Notes: generated by a model from the letters alone, not told the origin. A DNA stretch of 64,000 nucleotides from Lentilactobacillus kribbianus (GCF_013184075.1 NZ_JABEQQ010000001.1:124001-188000); one strand, 5' to 3'. Shown: positions 51,372 to 62,920, counted from the first letter of the stretch. Made by a program: numbers and translations.

Positions 51372-54300
51372 TTACTTAGCGTTATTTTCTTGAGCCTTCA
51401 TGCGCTCTTCTAATTCGCTAATTGATAAAACGCCATCAGTAGTTTTAGCGCCTACTTCTTCCGGCTTAATACCACGGTAATCACCCATACCAGTACCGGC
51501 AGGAATCAATTTACCAATGATAACATTTTCTTTCAAACCAACCAACGGATCATTCTTACCACGAATAGCGGCATCCGTTAATACTCGAGTAGTTTCTTGG
51601 AATGAAGCAGCTGATAAGAAACTGTTAGTTTCAAGAGCGGCCTTGGTAATTCCAAGTAATACTGGACGAGCAGTGGCTGGAATACCACCAGAAATGATGG
51701 TATCAGCATTACTTTCTTTAAAGTCGTTAATATCCATTAAAGTACCAGGCAAGACATCTGTATCACCTGAATCCATAATCCGAACTTTACGAAGCATTTG
51801 ACGAACCATGATTTCCACATGCTTATCAGACACTTCCACCCCTTGCATTCGGTAAGTTTTTTGAACTTCATGCAATAGGTAGTTTTCGGTAGAAAGAACA
51901 TCACGAACTTTAAGAAGTTCCTTAGGATCAACAGAACCAGAGTTCAATGCAGAACCACGGTGGATAAAGTCGCCTTCAGCAATTAACATCCGTGCAGTCA
52001 ATGGTACTGTATAGGTTCTAGTATCAGCTTCACCTTTAATAGTAACTTCTCTAGTTCTTTCAGCTGGATTTTCTTCGATTGATTCAACCGTTCCAGTTAC
52101 TTCAGTAATTTCTGCCTTACCTTTAGGGTTTCGAGCTTCAAAAATTTCTTGAACACGAGGAAGCCCTTGGGTGATATCGGCATTACCGGCAACACCACCG
52201 GTATGGAAGTTTCGCATGGTTAATTGAGTACCAGGTTCACCGATTGATTGAGCGGCAACAGTACCAACTGCTTCACCAACTTCAACTTCATCACCAGTAG
52301 CATTGTTTCGACCATAACATTTTTCACAGACACCATGAAGAGTGTTACAAGTAAAAGCAGAACGAATAGTTACTTCCTTAACTCCGGCTGCGTCAATCTT
52401 ATCAGCATCATCTTCATTAATCATGTGGTTAGCAGAAACAATAACTTCACCAGTTTCAGGATTCTTAACGGTCTTCATTGCATAACGACCAACAATTCGG
52501 TCATACAATGGTTCGATCATTTCGTTTCCTTCAGTAATTGCACTGATAGTCAAACCACGATCAGTACCACAGTCTTTTTCACGAATAATAACATCTTGAG
52601 CCACATCAACCAAACGACGAGTTAAGTAACCAGAGTTGGCAGTCTTAAGGGCCGTATCGGTCATACCTTTACGGGCACCGTGGGTAGAAATAAACATTTC
52701 CAACACTGAAAGACCTTCACGGAAGTTTGAAGTGATAGGCAATTCCATGATTTCACCGTTAGGAGCGGCCATCAAGCCACGCATACCGGCAAGCTGAGTA
52801 AAGTTTGAGATGTTTCCACGAGCTCCAGAATCACTCATCATGAAGATAGGATTTTGTTGTTCGAAGTTAGTCATTAAACGATTTTGAATTTCGTCCTTAG
52901 CATCGTTCCAGATACCAATAACTCGTTCATAACGTTCGTGATCAGTAATCAAACCACGACGGAATTGTTTAGTAACCATGCCAACCTTCTTGTGAGCATC
53001 AGCAATGATTTCTGGTTTTTCCTTTAATTCAGTAATATCAGCGATACCGACAGTTAAACCAGATTTAGTTGAATCGTCATAACCTAGATCCTTCATACGA
53101 TCAAGTAACAATGAAGTTTCAGTTACTTTGTATTGTTTGTAAACTTCAGCAATGATGTCACTCAAGAAGCCTTTCTTGAATGGCAAAATCAATTCAGCAT
53201 TGGCCAAGTATTCATGAATATCTTCACCAGCATCTAAGAAATACTTATCAGGCACGTAGCCGTTCAAGTTAGTGCTCGTTGGTTCATTAAGATATGGGAA
53301 TGCTGCTGGCAAGATCATGTTAAAGAAGATCTTACCAACTGAAGTAACCATAATTTTATCACGTTGGTCATCAGTAAATGGCTTTTCAGCAAAAGCACTA
53401 GTCCGAATTCCTACTCGTGAATGCCAGTGAACTAAACCATTTCGATATGCTAAATCAGCTTCTTGAGGTGAATTAAAGATCATACCTTCACCTTCACGGT
53501 TAGCTTCTTCCATGGTTAGGTAGTAGTTACCGATAACCATATCTTGAGAAGGAGCCACAACAGGCTTACCATCACGAGGAGCCAAAATATGACCAGCAGC
53601 TAACATAAGCAAGCGTGATTCAGCTTGAGCTTCATCTGATAATGGCACATGAATGGCCATTTGATCCCCATCGAAGTCGGCATTGTAAGCTTCACAAACC
53701 AATGGGTGCAAACGCATTGCTTTACCACTAACCAATACAGGTTCAAATGCTTGAATACCAAGTCTATGCAAGGTAGGGGCCCGGTTAAGCAATACTGGAT
53801 GTTCTTTAATAACATCTTCTAAAACGCCGAAGACATCGTCATCTTGACGGTCAATCTTGCGCTTAGCATTTTTAATGTTAGATGCTAATTCACGAGAAAC
53901 CAATTCTTTCATGATGAAAGGTTTGAATAATTCCATTGCCATTGGCACAGGAAGACCCATTTGGTTCATCTTCAAGTTAGGACCAACATCGATAACTGAA
54001 CGACCAGAATAATCAACCCGCTTACCAAGCAAGTTTTGACGGAAACGGCCTTGCTTACCTTTCAGTAAGTGAGAAAGTGATTTCAATGGACGGTTACCAG
54101 GACCAGCAACAGGACGACCACGACGACCGTTATCAAATAAGGCATCAACGGCTTCTTGAAGCATCCGTTTTTCATTTTGAACAATGATTCCAGGAGCATT
54201 TAAGTCTAACAAACGTTTCAAACGATTGTTACGGTTAATTACTCGACGGTACAAATCGTTCAAGTCAGAAGTGGCAAAACGGCCACCTTCAAGTTGTACC

Positions 54301-55022
54301 ATTGGTCGTAAATCAGGTGGGATAACTGGAATAGCATCCATTACCATCCAAGTTAAATCATTGCCTGAGTTAACAAAAGCTTCCAAGATATCCAAACGAC
54401 GAACCGCACGAGTCCGTTTTTGACCAGTAGCTTCCTTTAATTCTTCTTTTAATTCAGCTACTTCGCCTTCAACATCAACGTTGCTTAACAACGTTTTGAT
54501 TGCTTCAGCACCAATTTCAGCTTCGAAACGAGGACCATATTCTTGTTTCTTTTCACGGTATTCTCGTTCAGAAAGCAATTGCTTGTTTTCCATCGGTGTG
54601 TTACCTGAATCAGTAACCACATAAGAAGCAAAGTAAATGATTTCTTCCAGTGCTCGAGGGCTCATGTCAAGAACCAAGCCCATTCGACTTGGAATACCCT
54701 TGAAATACCAAATGTGAGTTACGGGAGCAGCTAACTCAATGTGACCCATTCGTTCACGACGAACTTTAGAACGAGTTACTTCAACCCCACATCGATCACA
54801 AACGATTCCCTTATAACGAATTCGCTTGTACTTACCACAAGCACATTCCCAATCCTTAGTAGGACCAAAAATACGCTCATCGAAGAGGCCATCTTTTTCT
54901 GGTTTTAATGTTCGGTAGTTGATGGTTTCAGGTTTTTTGACCTCACCATATGACCAGCTACGAATTTTATCGGGAGATGCAAGACCAATCTGCATACTCT
55001 CAAATTTATTGACATCGACCAC
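51372..55022 (-). CDS. rpoC: RNA polymerase beta' subunit
   Basis: A 1216-residue beta'. The N-terminal zinc finger has CACGKY and CDRCG. The catalytic magnesium site is NADFDGDQM, and the second zinc site spans [17 protein letters not shown]. The C-terminus is complete at the lactobacillal length. The start is GTG at 55020-55022, with GGGAGG eight bases upstream. It begins 18 bp after rpoB. Confidence 0.97.
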   Translation of the reverse strand: MVDVNKFESMQIGLASPDKIRSWSYGEVKKPETINYRTLKPEKDGLFDERIFGPTKDWECACGKYKRIRYKGIVCDRCGVEVTRSKVRRERMGHIELAAPVTHIWYFKGIPSRMGLVLDMSPRALEEIIYFASYVVTDSGNTPMENKQLLSEREYREKKQEYGPRFEAEIGAEAIKTLLSNVDVEGEVAELKEELKEATGQKRTRAVRRLDILEAFVNSGNDLTWMVMDAIPVIPPDLRPMVQLEGGRFATSDLNDLYRRVINRNNRLKRLLDLNAPGIIVQNEKRMLQEAVDALFDNGRRGRPVAGPGNRPLKSLSHLLKGKQGRFRQNLLGKRVDYSGRSVIDVGPNLKMNQMGLPVPMAMELFKPFIMKELVSRELASNIKNAKRKIDRQDDDVFGVLEDVIKEHPVLLNRAPTLHRLGIQAFEPVLVSGKAMRLHPLVCEAYNADFDGDQMAIHVPLSDEAQAESRLLMLAAGHILAPRDGKPVVAPSQDMVIGNYYLTMEEANREGEGMIFNSPQEADLAYRNGLVHWHSRVGIRTSAFAEKPFTDDQRDKIMVTSVGKIFFNMILPAAFPYLNEPTSTNLNGYVPDKYFLDAGEDIHEYLANAELILPFKKGFLSDIIAEVYKQYKVTETSLLLDRMKDLGYDDSTKSGLTVGIADITELKEKPEIIADAHKKVGMVTKQFRRGLITDHERYERVIGIWNDAKDEIQNRLMTNFEQQNPIFMMSDSGARGNISNFTQLAGMRGLMAAPNGEIMELPITSNFREGLSVLEMFISTHGARKGMTDTALKTANSGYLTRRLVDVAQDVIIREKDCGTDRGLTISAITEGNEMIEPLYDRIVGRYAMKTVKNPETGEVIVSANHMINEDDADKIDAAGVKEVTIRSAFTCNTLHGVCEKCYGRNNATGDEVEVGEAVGTVAAQSIGEPGTQLTMRNFHTGGVAGNADITQGLPRVQEIFEARNPKGKAEITEVTGTVESIEENPAERTREVTIKGEADTRTYTVPLTARMLIAEGDFIHRGSALNSGSVDPKELLKVRDVLSTENYLLHEVQKTYRMQGVEVSDKHVEIMVRQMLRKVRIMDSGDTDVLPGTLMDINDFKESNADTIISGGIPATARPVLLGITKAALETNSFLSAASFQETTRVLTDAAIRGKNDPLVGLKENVIIGKLIPAGTGMGDYRGIKPEEVGAKTTDGVLSISELEERMKAQENNAK

Positions 55023-55040
55023 TAATTCAACCTCCCTTGG

Positions 55041-58000
55041 TTATTCGTTGTTGCTTGCATTTGTTGGCTTAGATTCAGCCGCTGTGGCATTATTTTCTGC
55101 TTCTTTATCAGCAGCTTTACTAATAGCGTTAACGTTAATTACGTCTTCATCATCTTCATCTAAGTCACGAAGTTCAATTTCTTTATTACCGCTATCAAGG
55201 ACTTTCATATCAAGACCCAAAGCTTGTAATTCCTTAACCAATACTCGGAATGATTCGGGAACCCCTGGCTTAGGAATTGGTTCACCCTTAACAATAGCTT
55301 CATAAGTTTTAACTCGGCCAACCACGTCGTCAGACTTGTAAGTCAAGATTTCTTGCAATGTGTAGGCAGCTCCATACGCTTCAAGAGCCCAAACTTCCAT
55401 TTCACCGAAACGCTGACCACCAAACTGAGCTTTACCACCAAGTGGTTGTTGAGTAACAAGTGAGTAAGGTCCAATAGAACGAGCATGGATCTTATCATCA
55501 ACCATGTGGGCTAATTTCATATAGTGCATAACCCCAACAGCAATTCGTTTATCGAAAGGTTCACCGGTACGACCATCATAAACGACCGTCTTACCATCCG
55601 CATCCATTCCAGCTTCCTTAACAGCGTCCCAAATATCACTATCTTGAGCACCATCGAAAACAGGAGTAGCAATGTGAATACCTAGCTTACGAGCGGCCAT
55701 TCCCAAATGAAGTTCCAATACCTGTCCGATATTCATACGAGAAGGAACCCCCATGGGACTCAACATAATGTCGATTGGTGTTCCATCTGGTAGAAATGGC
55801 ATATCTTCTTCAGGAATAACAACTGAAACAGTACCCTTGTTACCATGACGACCGGCCATTTTATCCCCAACTTGAAGCTTCCGCTTTTGAGCAATATAAA
55901 CCCGAATCATCTTGTTAACACCTGGTGAAAGTTCGTCGCCGTTTTCACGGGTAAAGACTTTAACGTCTTGAACAATACCGCCACCACCATGAGGTACTCG
56001 AAGTGATGTATCACGAACTTCACGTGACTTTTCACCAAAGATAGCGTGTAGCAAACGTTCTTCGGCTGATAATTCTGTAACCCCTTTAGGAGTAACTTTA
56101 CCAACTAAGATATCGCCATCTTCAACTTCAGCACCAATACGGATAGTTCCGTTTTCGTCCAAGTCTTTTAAAGCTTCTTCCCCAACGTTAGGAAGTTCAC
56201 GAGTCATTTCTTCAGGTCCTAATTTAGTATCCCGAGTTTCTGATTCGTATTCTTCAATATGAATTGAAGTATAAACATCGTCTTTAACTAGTCGTTCGTT
56301 AATTCCGATGGCATCTTCGAAGTTATAACCTTGCCAAGTCATGAAGGCAACAATTGGGTTTTGGCCTAGAGCTAATTCTCCGCCTTCCATTGAAGGACCA
56401 TCAGCCAAAATTTCATCGTTATCTACATGATCGCCAACCTTAACGATTGGACGTTGGTTGTAGTTCTTACCACCGTTAGAACGACGGAATTTCATTAATT
56501 TGTAAGTGTCTAAGGAGCCATCTTCACGACGCACGCGGATTTCGCGAGCATCTACATATTCAACAGTTCCATCATGACGACATACCAAGGCAACCCCTGA
56601 ATCGTGGGCAGCTTTATATTCGATACCAGTTCCAATTAATGGAGCGTGTGGATTAACCAAAGGAACAGCTTGACGTTGCATGTTGGCACCCATCAAAGCC
56701 CGGTTAGAATCATCGTTTTCCAAGAAAGGAATACATGCTGTTGCGACAGCAACTACTTGCTTAGGCGAAACATCCATGTAATCGACAGAATCGATACTAG
56801 TTTCAATGTTATTTGATTGAGCACGAGCCATAACTACATCGTTTACGAATGAACCATCATCGTTTAACTTAGAGTTGGCCTGGGCAATAACAAAGTTATC
56901 TTCTTCATCAGCAGTCAAATAATCAATTCGATCAGTTACCTTATGAGTGGTCCAATCAACCCGTCGATATGGTGTTTCAATAAAACCATATTTATTAACC
57001 CGAGCATAACTGGAAAGACTGTTAATCAAACCAATGTTAGGACCTTCAGGAGTTTCAATTGGACACATCCGACCATAATGAGTGTAGTGAACGTCTCGAA
57101 CTTCATAACCAGCTCGATCACGAGTCAAACCACCAGGTCCAAGAGCTGATAGACGACGTTTATGAGTCAATTCACCCAACGGATTAGTTTGGTCCATGAA
57201 TTGTGACAATTGTGATGAACCAAAGAATTCCTTGATTGAAGCAACTACTGGTCGAATATTAATTAATTGTTGTGGAGTAACGGTAGCAGTATCTTGGATT
57301 GACATCCGTTCTCTAACTACTCGTTCCATTCTAGTTAAACCAATTCGGAATTGATTTTGCAACAATTCACCCACTGAACGAATTCGACGGTTACCCAAGT
57401 GGTCGATATCATCAACGTTACCAATGCCTTCTTGTAAATTAAAGAAGTAGTTCATTGAAGCAATAATATCGGCTGGAGTAACATGCTTGTAATCAATATC
57501 AATATTATCGTTACCAATTACAGGAACAACTCGTTCTGGATCCTTTTCTGATTGAACCTTGATAATTTGAACTGTCATTGGTTCAGTAACCACAGCTTCT
57601 TCAGATGGATTGAAAGTGTATGCCTTAAAGTCTTTGTTATCCAAGTATGGAGACAATTTCTTCATGGCATCCTTATCAATAACATCACCCTTTTGAAGGA
57701 TAATTTCACCAGTATCAGGATCGGCTAAAGTTTCAGCTAAAGTAAGACCAAGTAACCGGGTCTTTAAACTAAGCTTCTTGTTAGTCTTGTAACGACCAAC
57801 TGGAGCCATATCATAACGTTTTGGATCAAAGAAACGAGCGGTTAATAAACTACGTGAAGAATCAGCAGTCTTAGGTTCACCTGGCCGCAAGCGTTCGTAA
57901 ATATCTTTTAATGATTCTTCAACTCGAGAATCATCAGTATCTTTATGAACATCCTTGTCCAAGGTTAAATCAAGACTATCGTTACTACCTAAGATATCAA

Positions 58001-58622
58001 TAATTTCTTGATCGCTACCAAATCCGAGTGCTCGAATTAATTCAGTCAACGGAATCTTACGAGTTCGATCAATTCGAACGTAAGAAATGTTTTTAGCATC
58101 CGTTTCAAATTCAAGCCATGCACCACGGTTAGGAATAAGAGTAGTACCAAAAGATACGCGACCATTCTTATCAGTATCTTGGTGGTAGTAAACCCCAGGA
58201 GAACGAACTAATTGAGAAACAATAACTCGTTCTGCCCCATTAATAATGAAAGTACCTTGTTCAGTCATTAATGGAAGATCGCCAAAAAAGACGTCTTGGG
58301 TTTTAATTTCACCAGTTTCATGGTTGGTTAACTTCAATGTAATGTGTAATGGAGCAGAGTAGTTTGCTTCATGTTCACGAGCCTCATCAACCGTATACTT
58401 AGGTTCAAGTAGTTGATAACCAACGAATTCCAATGATAATTTGCCTTGGAAGTCGTCAATTGGCATGATACCTTCGAATGTTTCGCGCAAACCATCATCT
58501 AAAAACCATTGATAGGAATCAGATTGAATCTCGATTAAGTTAGGTAAATCGAGAACTTCTTTAATTCGTGCGTAGCTCCGCCGGGTACGGTGTTTGCCAT
58601 ATTTAACTAAGTGTCCTGCCAA
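55041..58622 (-). CDS. rpoB: RNA polymerase beta subunit
   Basis: A 1193-residue beta subunit. The rifampicin region reads [17 protein letters not shown] and [14 protein letters not shown], without known resistance changes. [12 protein letters not shown] is in the active-site region, and the C-terminal 50 residues form an acidic Lactobacillales tail. I start at the TTG at 58620-58622 ([16 protein letters not shown]) because GGAGAGG lies eight bases upstream and homologues begin here; an earlier TTG adds ten residues without such a site. Confidence 0.95.
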   Translation of the reverse strand: MAGHLVKYGKHRTRRSYARIKEVLDLPNLIEIQSDSYQWFLDDGLRETFEGIMPIDDFQGKLSLEFVGYQLLEPKYTVDEAREHEANYSAPLHITLKLTNHETGEIKTQDVFFGDLPLMTEQGTFIINGAERVIVSQLVRSPGVYYHQDTDKNGRVSFGTTLIPNRGAWLEFETDAKNISYVRIDRTRKIPLTELIRALGFGSDQEIIDILGSNDSLDLTLDKDVHKDTDDSRVEESLKDIYERLRPGEPKTADSSRSLLTARFFDPKRYDMAPVGRYKTNKKLSLKTRLLGLTLAETLADPDTGEIILQKGDVIDKDAMKKLSPYLDNKDFKAYTFNPSEEAVVTEPMTVQIIKVQSEKDPERVVPVIGNDNIDIDYKHVTPADIIASMNYFFNLQEGIGNVDDIDHLGNRRIRSVGELLQNQFRIGLTRMERVVRERMSIQDTATVTPQQLINIRPVVASIKEFFGSSQLSQFMDQTNPLGELTHKRRLSALGPGGLTRDRAGYEVRDVHYTHYGRMCPIETPEGPNIGLINSLSSYARVNKYGFIETPYRRVDWTTHKVTDRIDYLTADEEDNFVIAQANSKLNDDGSFVNDVVMARAQSNNIETSIDSVDYMDVSPKQVVAVATACIPFLENDDSNRALMGANMQRQAVPLVNPHAPLIGTGIEYKAAHDSGVALVCRHDGTVEYVDAREIRVRREDGSLDTYKLMKFRRSNGGKNYNQRPIVKVGDHVDNDEILADGPSMEGGELALGQNPIVAFMTWQGYNFEDAIGINERLVKDDVYTSIHIEEYESETRDTKLGPEEMTRELPNVGEEALKDLDENGTIRIGAEVEDGDILVGKVTPKGVTELSAEERLLHAIFGEKSREVRDTSLRVPHGGGGIVQDVKVFTRENGDELSPGVNKMIRVYIAQKRKLQVGDKMAGRHGNKGTVSVVIPEEDMPFLPDGTPIDIMLSPMGVPSRMNIGQVLELHLGMAARKLGIHIATPVFDGAQDSDIWDAVKEAGMDADGKTVVYDGRTGEPFDKRIAVGVMHYMKLAHMVDDKIHARSIGPYSLVTQQPLGGKAQFGGQRFGEMEVWALEAYGAAYTLQEILTYKSDDVVGRVKTYEAIVKGEPIPKPGVPESFRVLVKELQALGLDMKVLDSGNKEIELRDLDEDDEDVINVNAISKAADKEAENNATAAESKPTNASNNE

Positions 58623-58676
58623 ATTTTTCACCTCTCCAAATTCTTTAAACAAAACGAAATGTTACAGTTTGATTAC

Positions 58677-58697
58677 AAATGGGATTTTTTCCCATTT
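58677..58697 (-). other. Second hairpin in the rpoB leader
   Basis: An 8-bp stem AAATGGGA/TCCCATTT with a 5-base loop lies 17 nt downstream of the terminator-like hairpin, with no T run. Confidence 0.6.
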
Positions 58698-58713
58698 AGC
58701 CGGGTTTCAAGGC

Positions 58714-58752
58714 AAAAAAAATCCAAAAACAAGACCTTAATCTTGCTTTTGG
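58714..58752 (-). terminator. Intrinsic terminator inside the rpoB leader (attenuator candidate)
   Basis: A 12-bp stem (58741-58752 with 58723-58734, one mismatch, 6-base loop) is followed on the minus strand by A and eight T. It lies downstream of the rpoB promoter, so it can end clpC transcripts and also attenuate rpoBC. CCGGG/CCCGG arms flank it. Confidence 0.8.
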
Positions 58753-58819
58753 TTTTTATGCAGGCCGCCCGGACAATAGATCGCGCTGGCCATTTCGATT
58801 CACAATAAATACATAGTAC

Positions 58820-58848
58820 AATATATCAAATTTAAATATCTTTGTCAA
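58820..58848 (-). promoter_or_regulatory. Promoter of rpoB-rpoC
   Basis: On the minus strand: -35 TTGACA (58843-58848), 17-bp spacer, -10 TATATT (58820-58825). The -35 is 5 bp after the clpC stop, and transcription starts near 58813, giving a leader of about 190 nt. Confidence 0.8.
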
Positions 58849-58853
58849 CGAAT

Positions 58854-61349
58854 TTACTCGGCCTTAACCGTCGCTTTCAAAGGTGCTTTTTTAGTATCAG
58901 GATGTTTAACGGTAATAGTTACTTTACCATTACGACCACCAATAGTAACCACATCTCCAGCACTAATTTCTTTAGTAAGTAGTTGTTCACTCAACGGATC
59001 TTCAACTTGTCCTTGGATAGCTCGGCGAATTGGACGAGCACCATATTGAGGATCATAGCCTTCAGTAGCAATCACATCTAAAGCGGTCTTGGTAATTCGA
59101 ACTTTTACGTCCTGTTCTTCAATTCGTTTCTTTAATGGATTCATCATTAATTTAACGACTTGTCGTAATTCAGTTTCAGTCAATGAATGAAAGACCACTG
59201 TTTCATCAATCCGGTTTAAGAATTCTGGTCGGAAGCTGCGTCGCAAAGCCGCCTGAATGGTAGCTTTCATAGCTTCATAGCTTTCTTTAACACTTTCGTT
59301 GCCAAAACCAACCGTCTTTTGATCACGTAACGTAGTGGCACCTAGGTTAGAGGTCATAATAATGATAGTATTTCTAAAATCAATTTTACGGCCCTTAGCA
59401 TCCGTCAAAAAGCCGTCATCTAACACTTGTAATAACAAGTTAAAGACATCCGGATGAGCCTTTTCTACTTCATCAAATAACACTACTGAATACGGATGTT
59501 GACGAACTTTTTCAGTAAGTTGGCCACCTTCTTCATAACCAACGTAACCAGGGGCAGAACCAACCATTCTACTAGTTGAATACTTTTCCATGTATTCGCT
59601 CATGTCAACTCGAATCATGTCATCTTCAGAGCCAAATACAGCTTCAGCTACCGCTTTGGCTAATTCGGTTTTACCAACTCCAGTAGGTCCTAAAAACATA
59701 AACGAACCAATCGGACGATTAGGATCCTTCAGGCCACTACGTGCTCGGCGAATCGCCCGCGACACTGCTGAAATAGCTTCTTCTTGTCCGATTACCCGTT
59801 TGTGCAAAATGTTTTCTAAATGAACCAAACGATCAGATTCAGTCTTAGATAATTGAGTCACTGGAACTCCAGTCCATTCAGAAACCACTTCAGCCACATC
59901 AGCTTCAGTTTCTTTTTCCGTATAATGAGTTACCGTTTCCGCACTCTTTTGATCTTCAGCTTGTTGCAATTCACTAGCTTGCTTACGAATTTGAGCAGCT
60001 AAATCAAAGTTTTGATCAATAAGCGCTTGTCCCAAATCATTCATCAAATTAGCTAGTTGAGCTTGAACTGAATCATCGCCTTCAGTCGCTTTAGTATTCA
60101 TTAAACGTTCAATTCGTACTTTAGCAGCTGCCTCATCCATCAAATCAATGGCTTTATCTGGTAAGAAACGATCGCTAATATAACGACTAGATAACGTAAC
60201 TGCCGCTTCAATGGCCTCATCAGTAATTTCTACTTGATGATGTTTTTCGTATTTTGGTCGAAGTCCTTTTAAAATAGCAACAGTTTCTTCAGCACTAGGT
60301 TCATCAACCATTACTTTCGCAAAACGACGTTCTAGCGCTGCATCCGATTCAATATACTTTTGGTATTCATTTAAAGTCGTAGCGCCAATTAATTGAAGCT
60401 CTCCTCGAGCTAAGGCTGGTTTTAAAATATTTGAAGCATCGATTGCGCCTTCAGCACCACCAGCCCCAATCAAAGTATGCAACTCATCGATAAAGAGAAT
60501 AATATTGCCATCATTATAGATTTCTTCAATGATCTTCTTTAAACGATCTTCAAACTCACCTCGATATTTGGTTCCGGCAACTAATGATCCCATATCAAGC
60601 ATCATCAAACGCTTATTTTTCATATCACTAGGAACATCACCGGCAACAATGCGAGCTGCTAAACCTTCAGCAATGGCGGTTTTACCAACTCCAGGTTCTC
60701 CAATCAATACCGGATTATTTTTAGTCCGACGAGCTAAAATTTGAATAACACGTTTAACTTCTTTATCTCGGCCCACAGTAGGATCTAGTCGATCTTTTCG
60801 AGCTGATTCAGTTAAGTCCCGTGCTAAGGAGTCTAGGGTTGGAGTCCCTTCTTCTTTAGCTGTCTTAGCGTTGCGGTTAGGTCGGCTATTGCCAAACGCT
60901 TTACCGCTAACTCCCATTTTACGTAAGGTTACTTTACGAACATCACTTAATTTTAGACCTAAGTTAATCAGAATCCGTGAAGACAAAATGGTTTCATCGG
61001 TTAACAAAGCTAATAAAATATGTTCGGTACCAACCTTTGGTACTCCGTTTTTACGAGCAAAATCCATCGCCAAATCAAGCATTTCTTTAGCTTTAGGAGA
61101 ATATGGCAAGTAACTGTTTTGATCTAGGCCAATCAAATCCCCGTATCCAGCAAAACGTTCAATTTCTTCTCTAACTTCATCAGCATTAATTGCAAACTGA
61201 TCCAGAGTTTTATAAGCAATCCCATTTTGTTCTAGTAATAAACCTAACAATAAATGTTCGGTTCCTACTGCTTGATGTTTATAGTGTTTAGCTTCGTTTT
61301 GGGCAAATTCCAATACGTTTTTAGCACTTGGTGTAAATAAATTATTCAT
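58854..61349 (-). CDS. clpC: ATP-dependent Clp protease ATP-binding subunit ClpC
   Basis: An 831-residue HSP100 unfoldase that delivers proteins to ClpP. It has a double N-terminal Clp repeat (1-150), AAA+ module 1 with GEPGVGKT near residue 220, a UVR-type middle segment (about 435-470), and AAA+ module 2 with GPTGVGKTE near 560. The C-terminal domain contains [10 protein letters not shown] and [10 protein letters not shown]. It follows ctsR by 15 bp, in the heat-shock operon ctsR-clpC; mcsA and mcsB are absent, as in lactobacilli. Confidence 0.95.
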   Translation of the reverse strand: MNNLFTPSAKNVLEFAQNEAKHYKHQAVGTEHLLLGLLLEQNGIAYKTLDQFAINADEVREEIERFAGYGDLIGLDQNSYLPYSPKAKEMLDLAMDFARKNGVPKVGTEHILLALLTDETILSSRILINLGLKLSDVRKVTLRKMGVSGKAFGNSRPNRNAKTAKEEGTPTLDSLARDLTESARKDRLDPTVGRDKEVKRVIQILARRTKNNPVLIGEPGVGKTAIAEGLAARIVAGDVPSDMKNKRLMMLDMGSLVAGTKYRGEFEDRLKKIIEEIYNDGNIILFIDELHTLIGAGGAEGAIDASNILKPALARGELQLIGATTLNEYQKYIESDAALERRFAKVMVDEPSAEETVAILKGLRPKYEKHHQVEITDEAIEAAVTLSSRYISDRFLPDKAIDLMDEAAAKVRIERLMNTKATEGDDSVQAQLANLMNDLGQALIDQNFDLAAQIRKQASELQQAEDQKSAETVTHYTEKETEADVAEVVSEWTGVPVTQLSKTESDRLVHLENILHKRVIGQEEAISAVSRAIRRARSGLKDPNRPIGSFMFLGPTGVGKTELAKAVAEAVFGSEDDMIRVDMSEYMEKYSTSRMVGSAPGYVGYEEGGQLTEKVRQHPYSVVLFDEVEKAHPDVFNLLLQVLDDGFLTDAKGRKIDFRNTIIIMTSNLGATTLRDQKTVGFGNESVKESYEAMKATIQAALRRSFRPEFLNRIDETVVFHSLTETELRQVVKLMMNPLKKRIEEQDVKVRITKTALDVIATEGYDPQYGARPIRRAIQGQVEDPLSEQLLTKEISAGDVVTIGGRNGKVTITVKHPDTKKAPLKATVKAE

Positions 61350-61364
61350 TTAAGCCCTCGCTTT

Positions 61365-61829
61365 CTACTTCTCATACCGTAAGTGGTTTAAGACTGAAAT
61401 CATGACGTTTGCTCGCATTACTTCGGTTAAATCATTATCCGCATTATACGCATTCTTATCAACCACAGCTAAAATAATATTAGCTTCACGTCGATCAATC
61501 AAACCACCTTCATAGAGTGTTTTAACAATTGCTTCGCCGTCATGTAGACTTAAACGATTACCAATTCCTTCAATTAAAACATCCAATACATCACAGTCAT
61601 CAAGCAAATTAGCTTTTTCGATGCGGATATAGCCACCTCCACCACGTTTACTTTCAACGATATAGCCATTTTGAATAGTAAACCTGGTGTTAATTACATA
61701 GTTAATTTGAGATGGCACTACATCAAAAAGGCCGGCGATTTCTGAACGGCGAATCTCAATCTGCTCATTATCGGCCAAGATTTCTTTTAAATACTGCTCT
61801 ATTAAGTCAGAAATATTTTTCCCCGTCAT
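61365..61829 (-). CDS. ctsR: Transcriptional repressor CtsR
   Basis: A 154-residue repressor of class III heat-shock genes. The winged helix-turn-helix occupies about residues 20-65 (VPSQINYVINTRF), followed by SKRGGGGYIRI, the heat-sensing tetraglycine wing. I use the ATG at 61827-61829 (MTGKNISDLI), with GGTGG seven bases upstream; the ATG five codons earlier has no ribosome-binding site. A CtsR box lies just upstream, so it represses its own operon. Confidence 0.95.
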   Translation of the reverse strand: MTGKNISDLIEQYLKEILADNEQIEIRRSEIAGLFDVVPSQINYVINTRFTIQNGYIVESKRGGGGYIRIEKANLLDDCDVLDVLIEGIGNRLSLHDGEAIVKTLYEGGLIDRREANIILAVVDKNAYNADNDLTEVMRANVMISVLNHLRYEK

Positions 61830-61845
61830 TTCGTCACCACCCATC

Positions 61846-61862
61846 TTTGACTAATATTGACT
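61846..61862. promoter_or_regulatory. CtsR operator
   Basis: On the minus strand AGTCAAT-ATT-AGTCAAA is a tandem heptad close to the CtsR consensus (A/G)GTCAAA-NAN-(A/G)GTCAAA. It lies between the -10 and the ctsR start codon. Confidence 0.8.
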
Positions 61863-61865
61863 ATT

Positions 61866-61893
61866 ATTATACGAAACTGGGAACAAATTGCAA
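61866..61893 (-). promoter_or_regulatory. Promoter of ctsR-clpC
   Basis: On the minus strand: -35 TTGCAA (61888-61893), 16-bp spacer, -10 TATAAT (61866-61871). Confidence 0.8.
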
Positions 61894-61912
61894 TCATTTA
61901 AAATCAGTTAAA

Positions 61913-61956
61913 CAAAAAAAGCGGCCGGCTTAAGCGGTCCGCTAGTTTTTATTTCT
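61913..61956. terminator. Terminator after the tRNA cluster
   Basis: Stem AGCGGCCG with CGGTCCGCT (one bulge, 7-base loop), with seven T on the minus strand after it; a T run is also present on the plus strand. It ends the tRNA transcript before the ctsR promoter. Confidence 0.8.
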
Positions 61957-61962
61957 GATTAA

Positions 61963-62036
61963 TCGGGAAAACAAGATTTGAACTTGCGACCCCTACGTCC
62001 CGAACGTAGTGCTCTACCAAGCTGAGCTACTTCCCG
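61963..62036 (-). tRNA. tRNA-Pro(CGG)
   Basis: 74 nt, complete cloverleaf; anticodon loop TTCGGGA gives CGG. It is similar to the neighbouring tRNA-Pro(TGG) outside the anticodon and T arms. CCA is not encoded. A separate promoter-like pair lies upstream (62051-62078). Confidence 0.92.
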
Positions 62037-62050
62037 ATGGAACAATTTCA

Positions 62051-62078
62051 AATATACCACAAATCATATTATTTTCAA
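62051..62078 (-). promoter_or_regulatory. Possible promoter for tRNA-Pro(CGG)
   Basis: On the minus strand: TTGAAA (62073-62078), 16-bp spacer, TATATT (62051-62056), in the 59-bp gap between the two proline tRNAs. Confidence 0.5.
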
Positions 62079-62095
62079 ATTTAGACACAAAAAAA

Positions 62096-62169
62096 TCGGG
62101 AAGACAGGATTCGAACCTGCGACCCCCTGGTCCCAAACCAGGTGCTCTACCAAGCTGAGCTACTTCCCG
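62096..62169 (-). tRNA. tRNA-Pro(TGG)
   Basis: 74 nt, complete cloverleaf; anticodon loop TTTGGGA gives TGG. A run of seven T follows the 3' end directly on the minus strand. CCA is not encoded. Confidence 0.95.
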
Positions 62170-62182
62170 AAAAAATAAAAAA

Positions 62183-62256
62183 TGCACCCAGTAGGAGTCG
62201 AACCTACAACCTTCTGATTCGTAGTCAGACACTCTATCCAGTTGCGCTATGGGTGC
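62183..62256 (-). tRNA. tRNA-Arg(ACG)
   Basis: 74 nt; anticodon loop CTACGAA gives ACG, the standard bacterial A34 substrate of TadA, which makes inosine. CCA is not encoded. Confidence 0.95.
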
Positions 62257-62297
62257 AAAATATAAATATTCAATTACGTTATCCAAGGGACAACAAA

Positions 62298-62369
62298 AGC
62301 GGAAGACGGGATTCGAACCCGCGACCCCCACCATGGCAAGGTGGTGCTCTACCACTGAGCTACTTCCGC
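62298..62369 (-). tRNA. tRNA-Gly(GCC)
   Basis: 72 nt; anticodon loop TTGCCAT gives GCC; discriminator base T. CCA is not encoded. Confidence 0.95.
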
Positions 62370-62373
62370 ATAA

Positions 62374-62446
62374 TGCCGACTAGACGATTCGAACGCCCGA
62401 CCTCCTCATTACTAGTGAGATGCTCTACCAACTGAGCTAAGTCGGC
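62374..62446 (-). tRNA. tRNA-Thr(AGT)
   Basis: 73 nt; 7-bp acceptor GCCGACT, anticodon stem TCTCA/TGAGG and loop CTAGTAA giving anticodon AGT. The T stem has two G-U pairs but all arms close. An A34 threonine tRNA is unusual in bacteria and would read ACU, with wider reading if A34 is unmodified or deaminated. Confidence 0.9.
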
Positions 62447-62478
62447 AAAAGTAACATATAAATATAAAATTGAAGCAA

Positions 62479-62560
62479 TGCGGGCGAAGGGATTCGAACC
62501 CCCACGTCATAAGACACTAGAACCTAAATCTAGCGCGTCTGCCAGTTCCGCCACGCCCGC
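62479..62560 (-). tRNA. tRNA-Leu(TAG)
   Basis: 82 nt with the long variable arm of class II tRNAs; anticodon loop TTTAGGT gives TAG. CCA is not encoded. Confidence 0.95.
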
Positions 62561-62576
62561 AGAAGAAAACTGGCGA

Positions 62577-62649
62577 TGAGCCGTGGCAGCCTCGAACTGC
62601 CGACCCTCTGATTAAAAGTCAGATGCTCTACCAACTGAGCTAACGGCTC
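62577..62649 (-). tRNA. tRNA-Lys(TTT)
   Basis: 73 nt; anticodon loop CTTTTAA gives TTT. CCA is not encoded. Confidence 0.95.
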
Positions 62650-62652
62650 AGA

Positions 62653-62725
62653 TGGAGGATACAGGGATCGAACCTGTGACCTCCTGCTTGTAAGGCAGAT
62701 GCTCTCCCAGCTGAGCTAATCCTCC
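62653..62725 (-). tRNA. tRNA-Val(TAC)
   Basis: 73 nt; anticodon loop CTTACAA gives TAC. It is the first tRNA of the cluster and lies 3 bp before tRNA-Lys. CCA is not encoded. Confidence 0.95.
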
Positions 62726-62752
62726 ATTTGATGTCCTCAAGACAACTATTAA

Positions 62753-62781
62753 ATAATATCATTAACGCAAATGTTTGTCAA
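62753..62781 (-). promoter_or_regulatory. Promoter of the tRNA cluster
   Basis: On the minus strand: -35 TTGACA (62776-62781), 17-bp spacer, -10 TATTAT (62753-62758), about 28 bp before tRNA-Val. No rRNA gene precedes the cluster within the window. Confidence 0.85.
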
Positions 62782-62876
62782 TAATTATTTTTTAAATAGT
62801 TGTCGAATCATTGCCACCAACGTTTTCAACAAAAAATATTATATCGTATATTCGGTCGTTTGACTAGCTTTTTTTC

Positions 62877-62914
62877 AAAAAAAATTCCAGAACACTAAAA
62901 AGTGCCCTGGAATT
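62877..62914 (-). terminator. Terminator after serS
   Basis: An 8-bp stem AATTCCAG/CTGGAATT with an inner ACT/AGT pairing, then eight T on the minus strand. Confidence 0.9.
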
Positions 62915-62920
62915 AAGGTT

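Noticed and set aside
62142-62435. Plus-strand open frames across the tRNA genes
   Set aside because: They are antisense to complete tRNA cloverleaves; their peptide sequences are the familiar spurious tRNA-derived ORFs.
62727-62876. Hidden gene or rRNA remnant between serS and the tRNA cluster
   Set aside because: Only the tRNA promoter and AT-rich sequence were found; no 5S-like sequence is visible.
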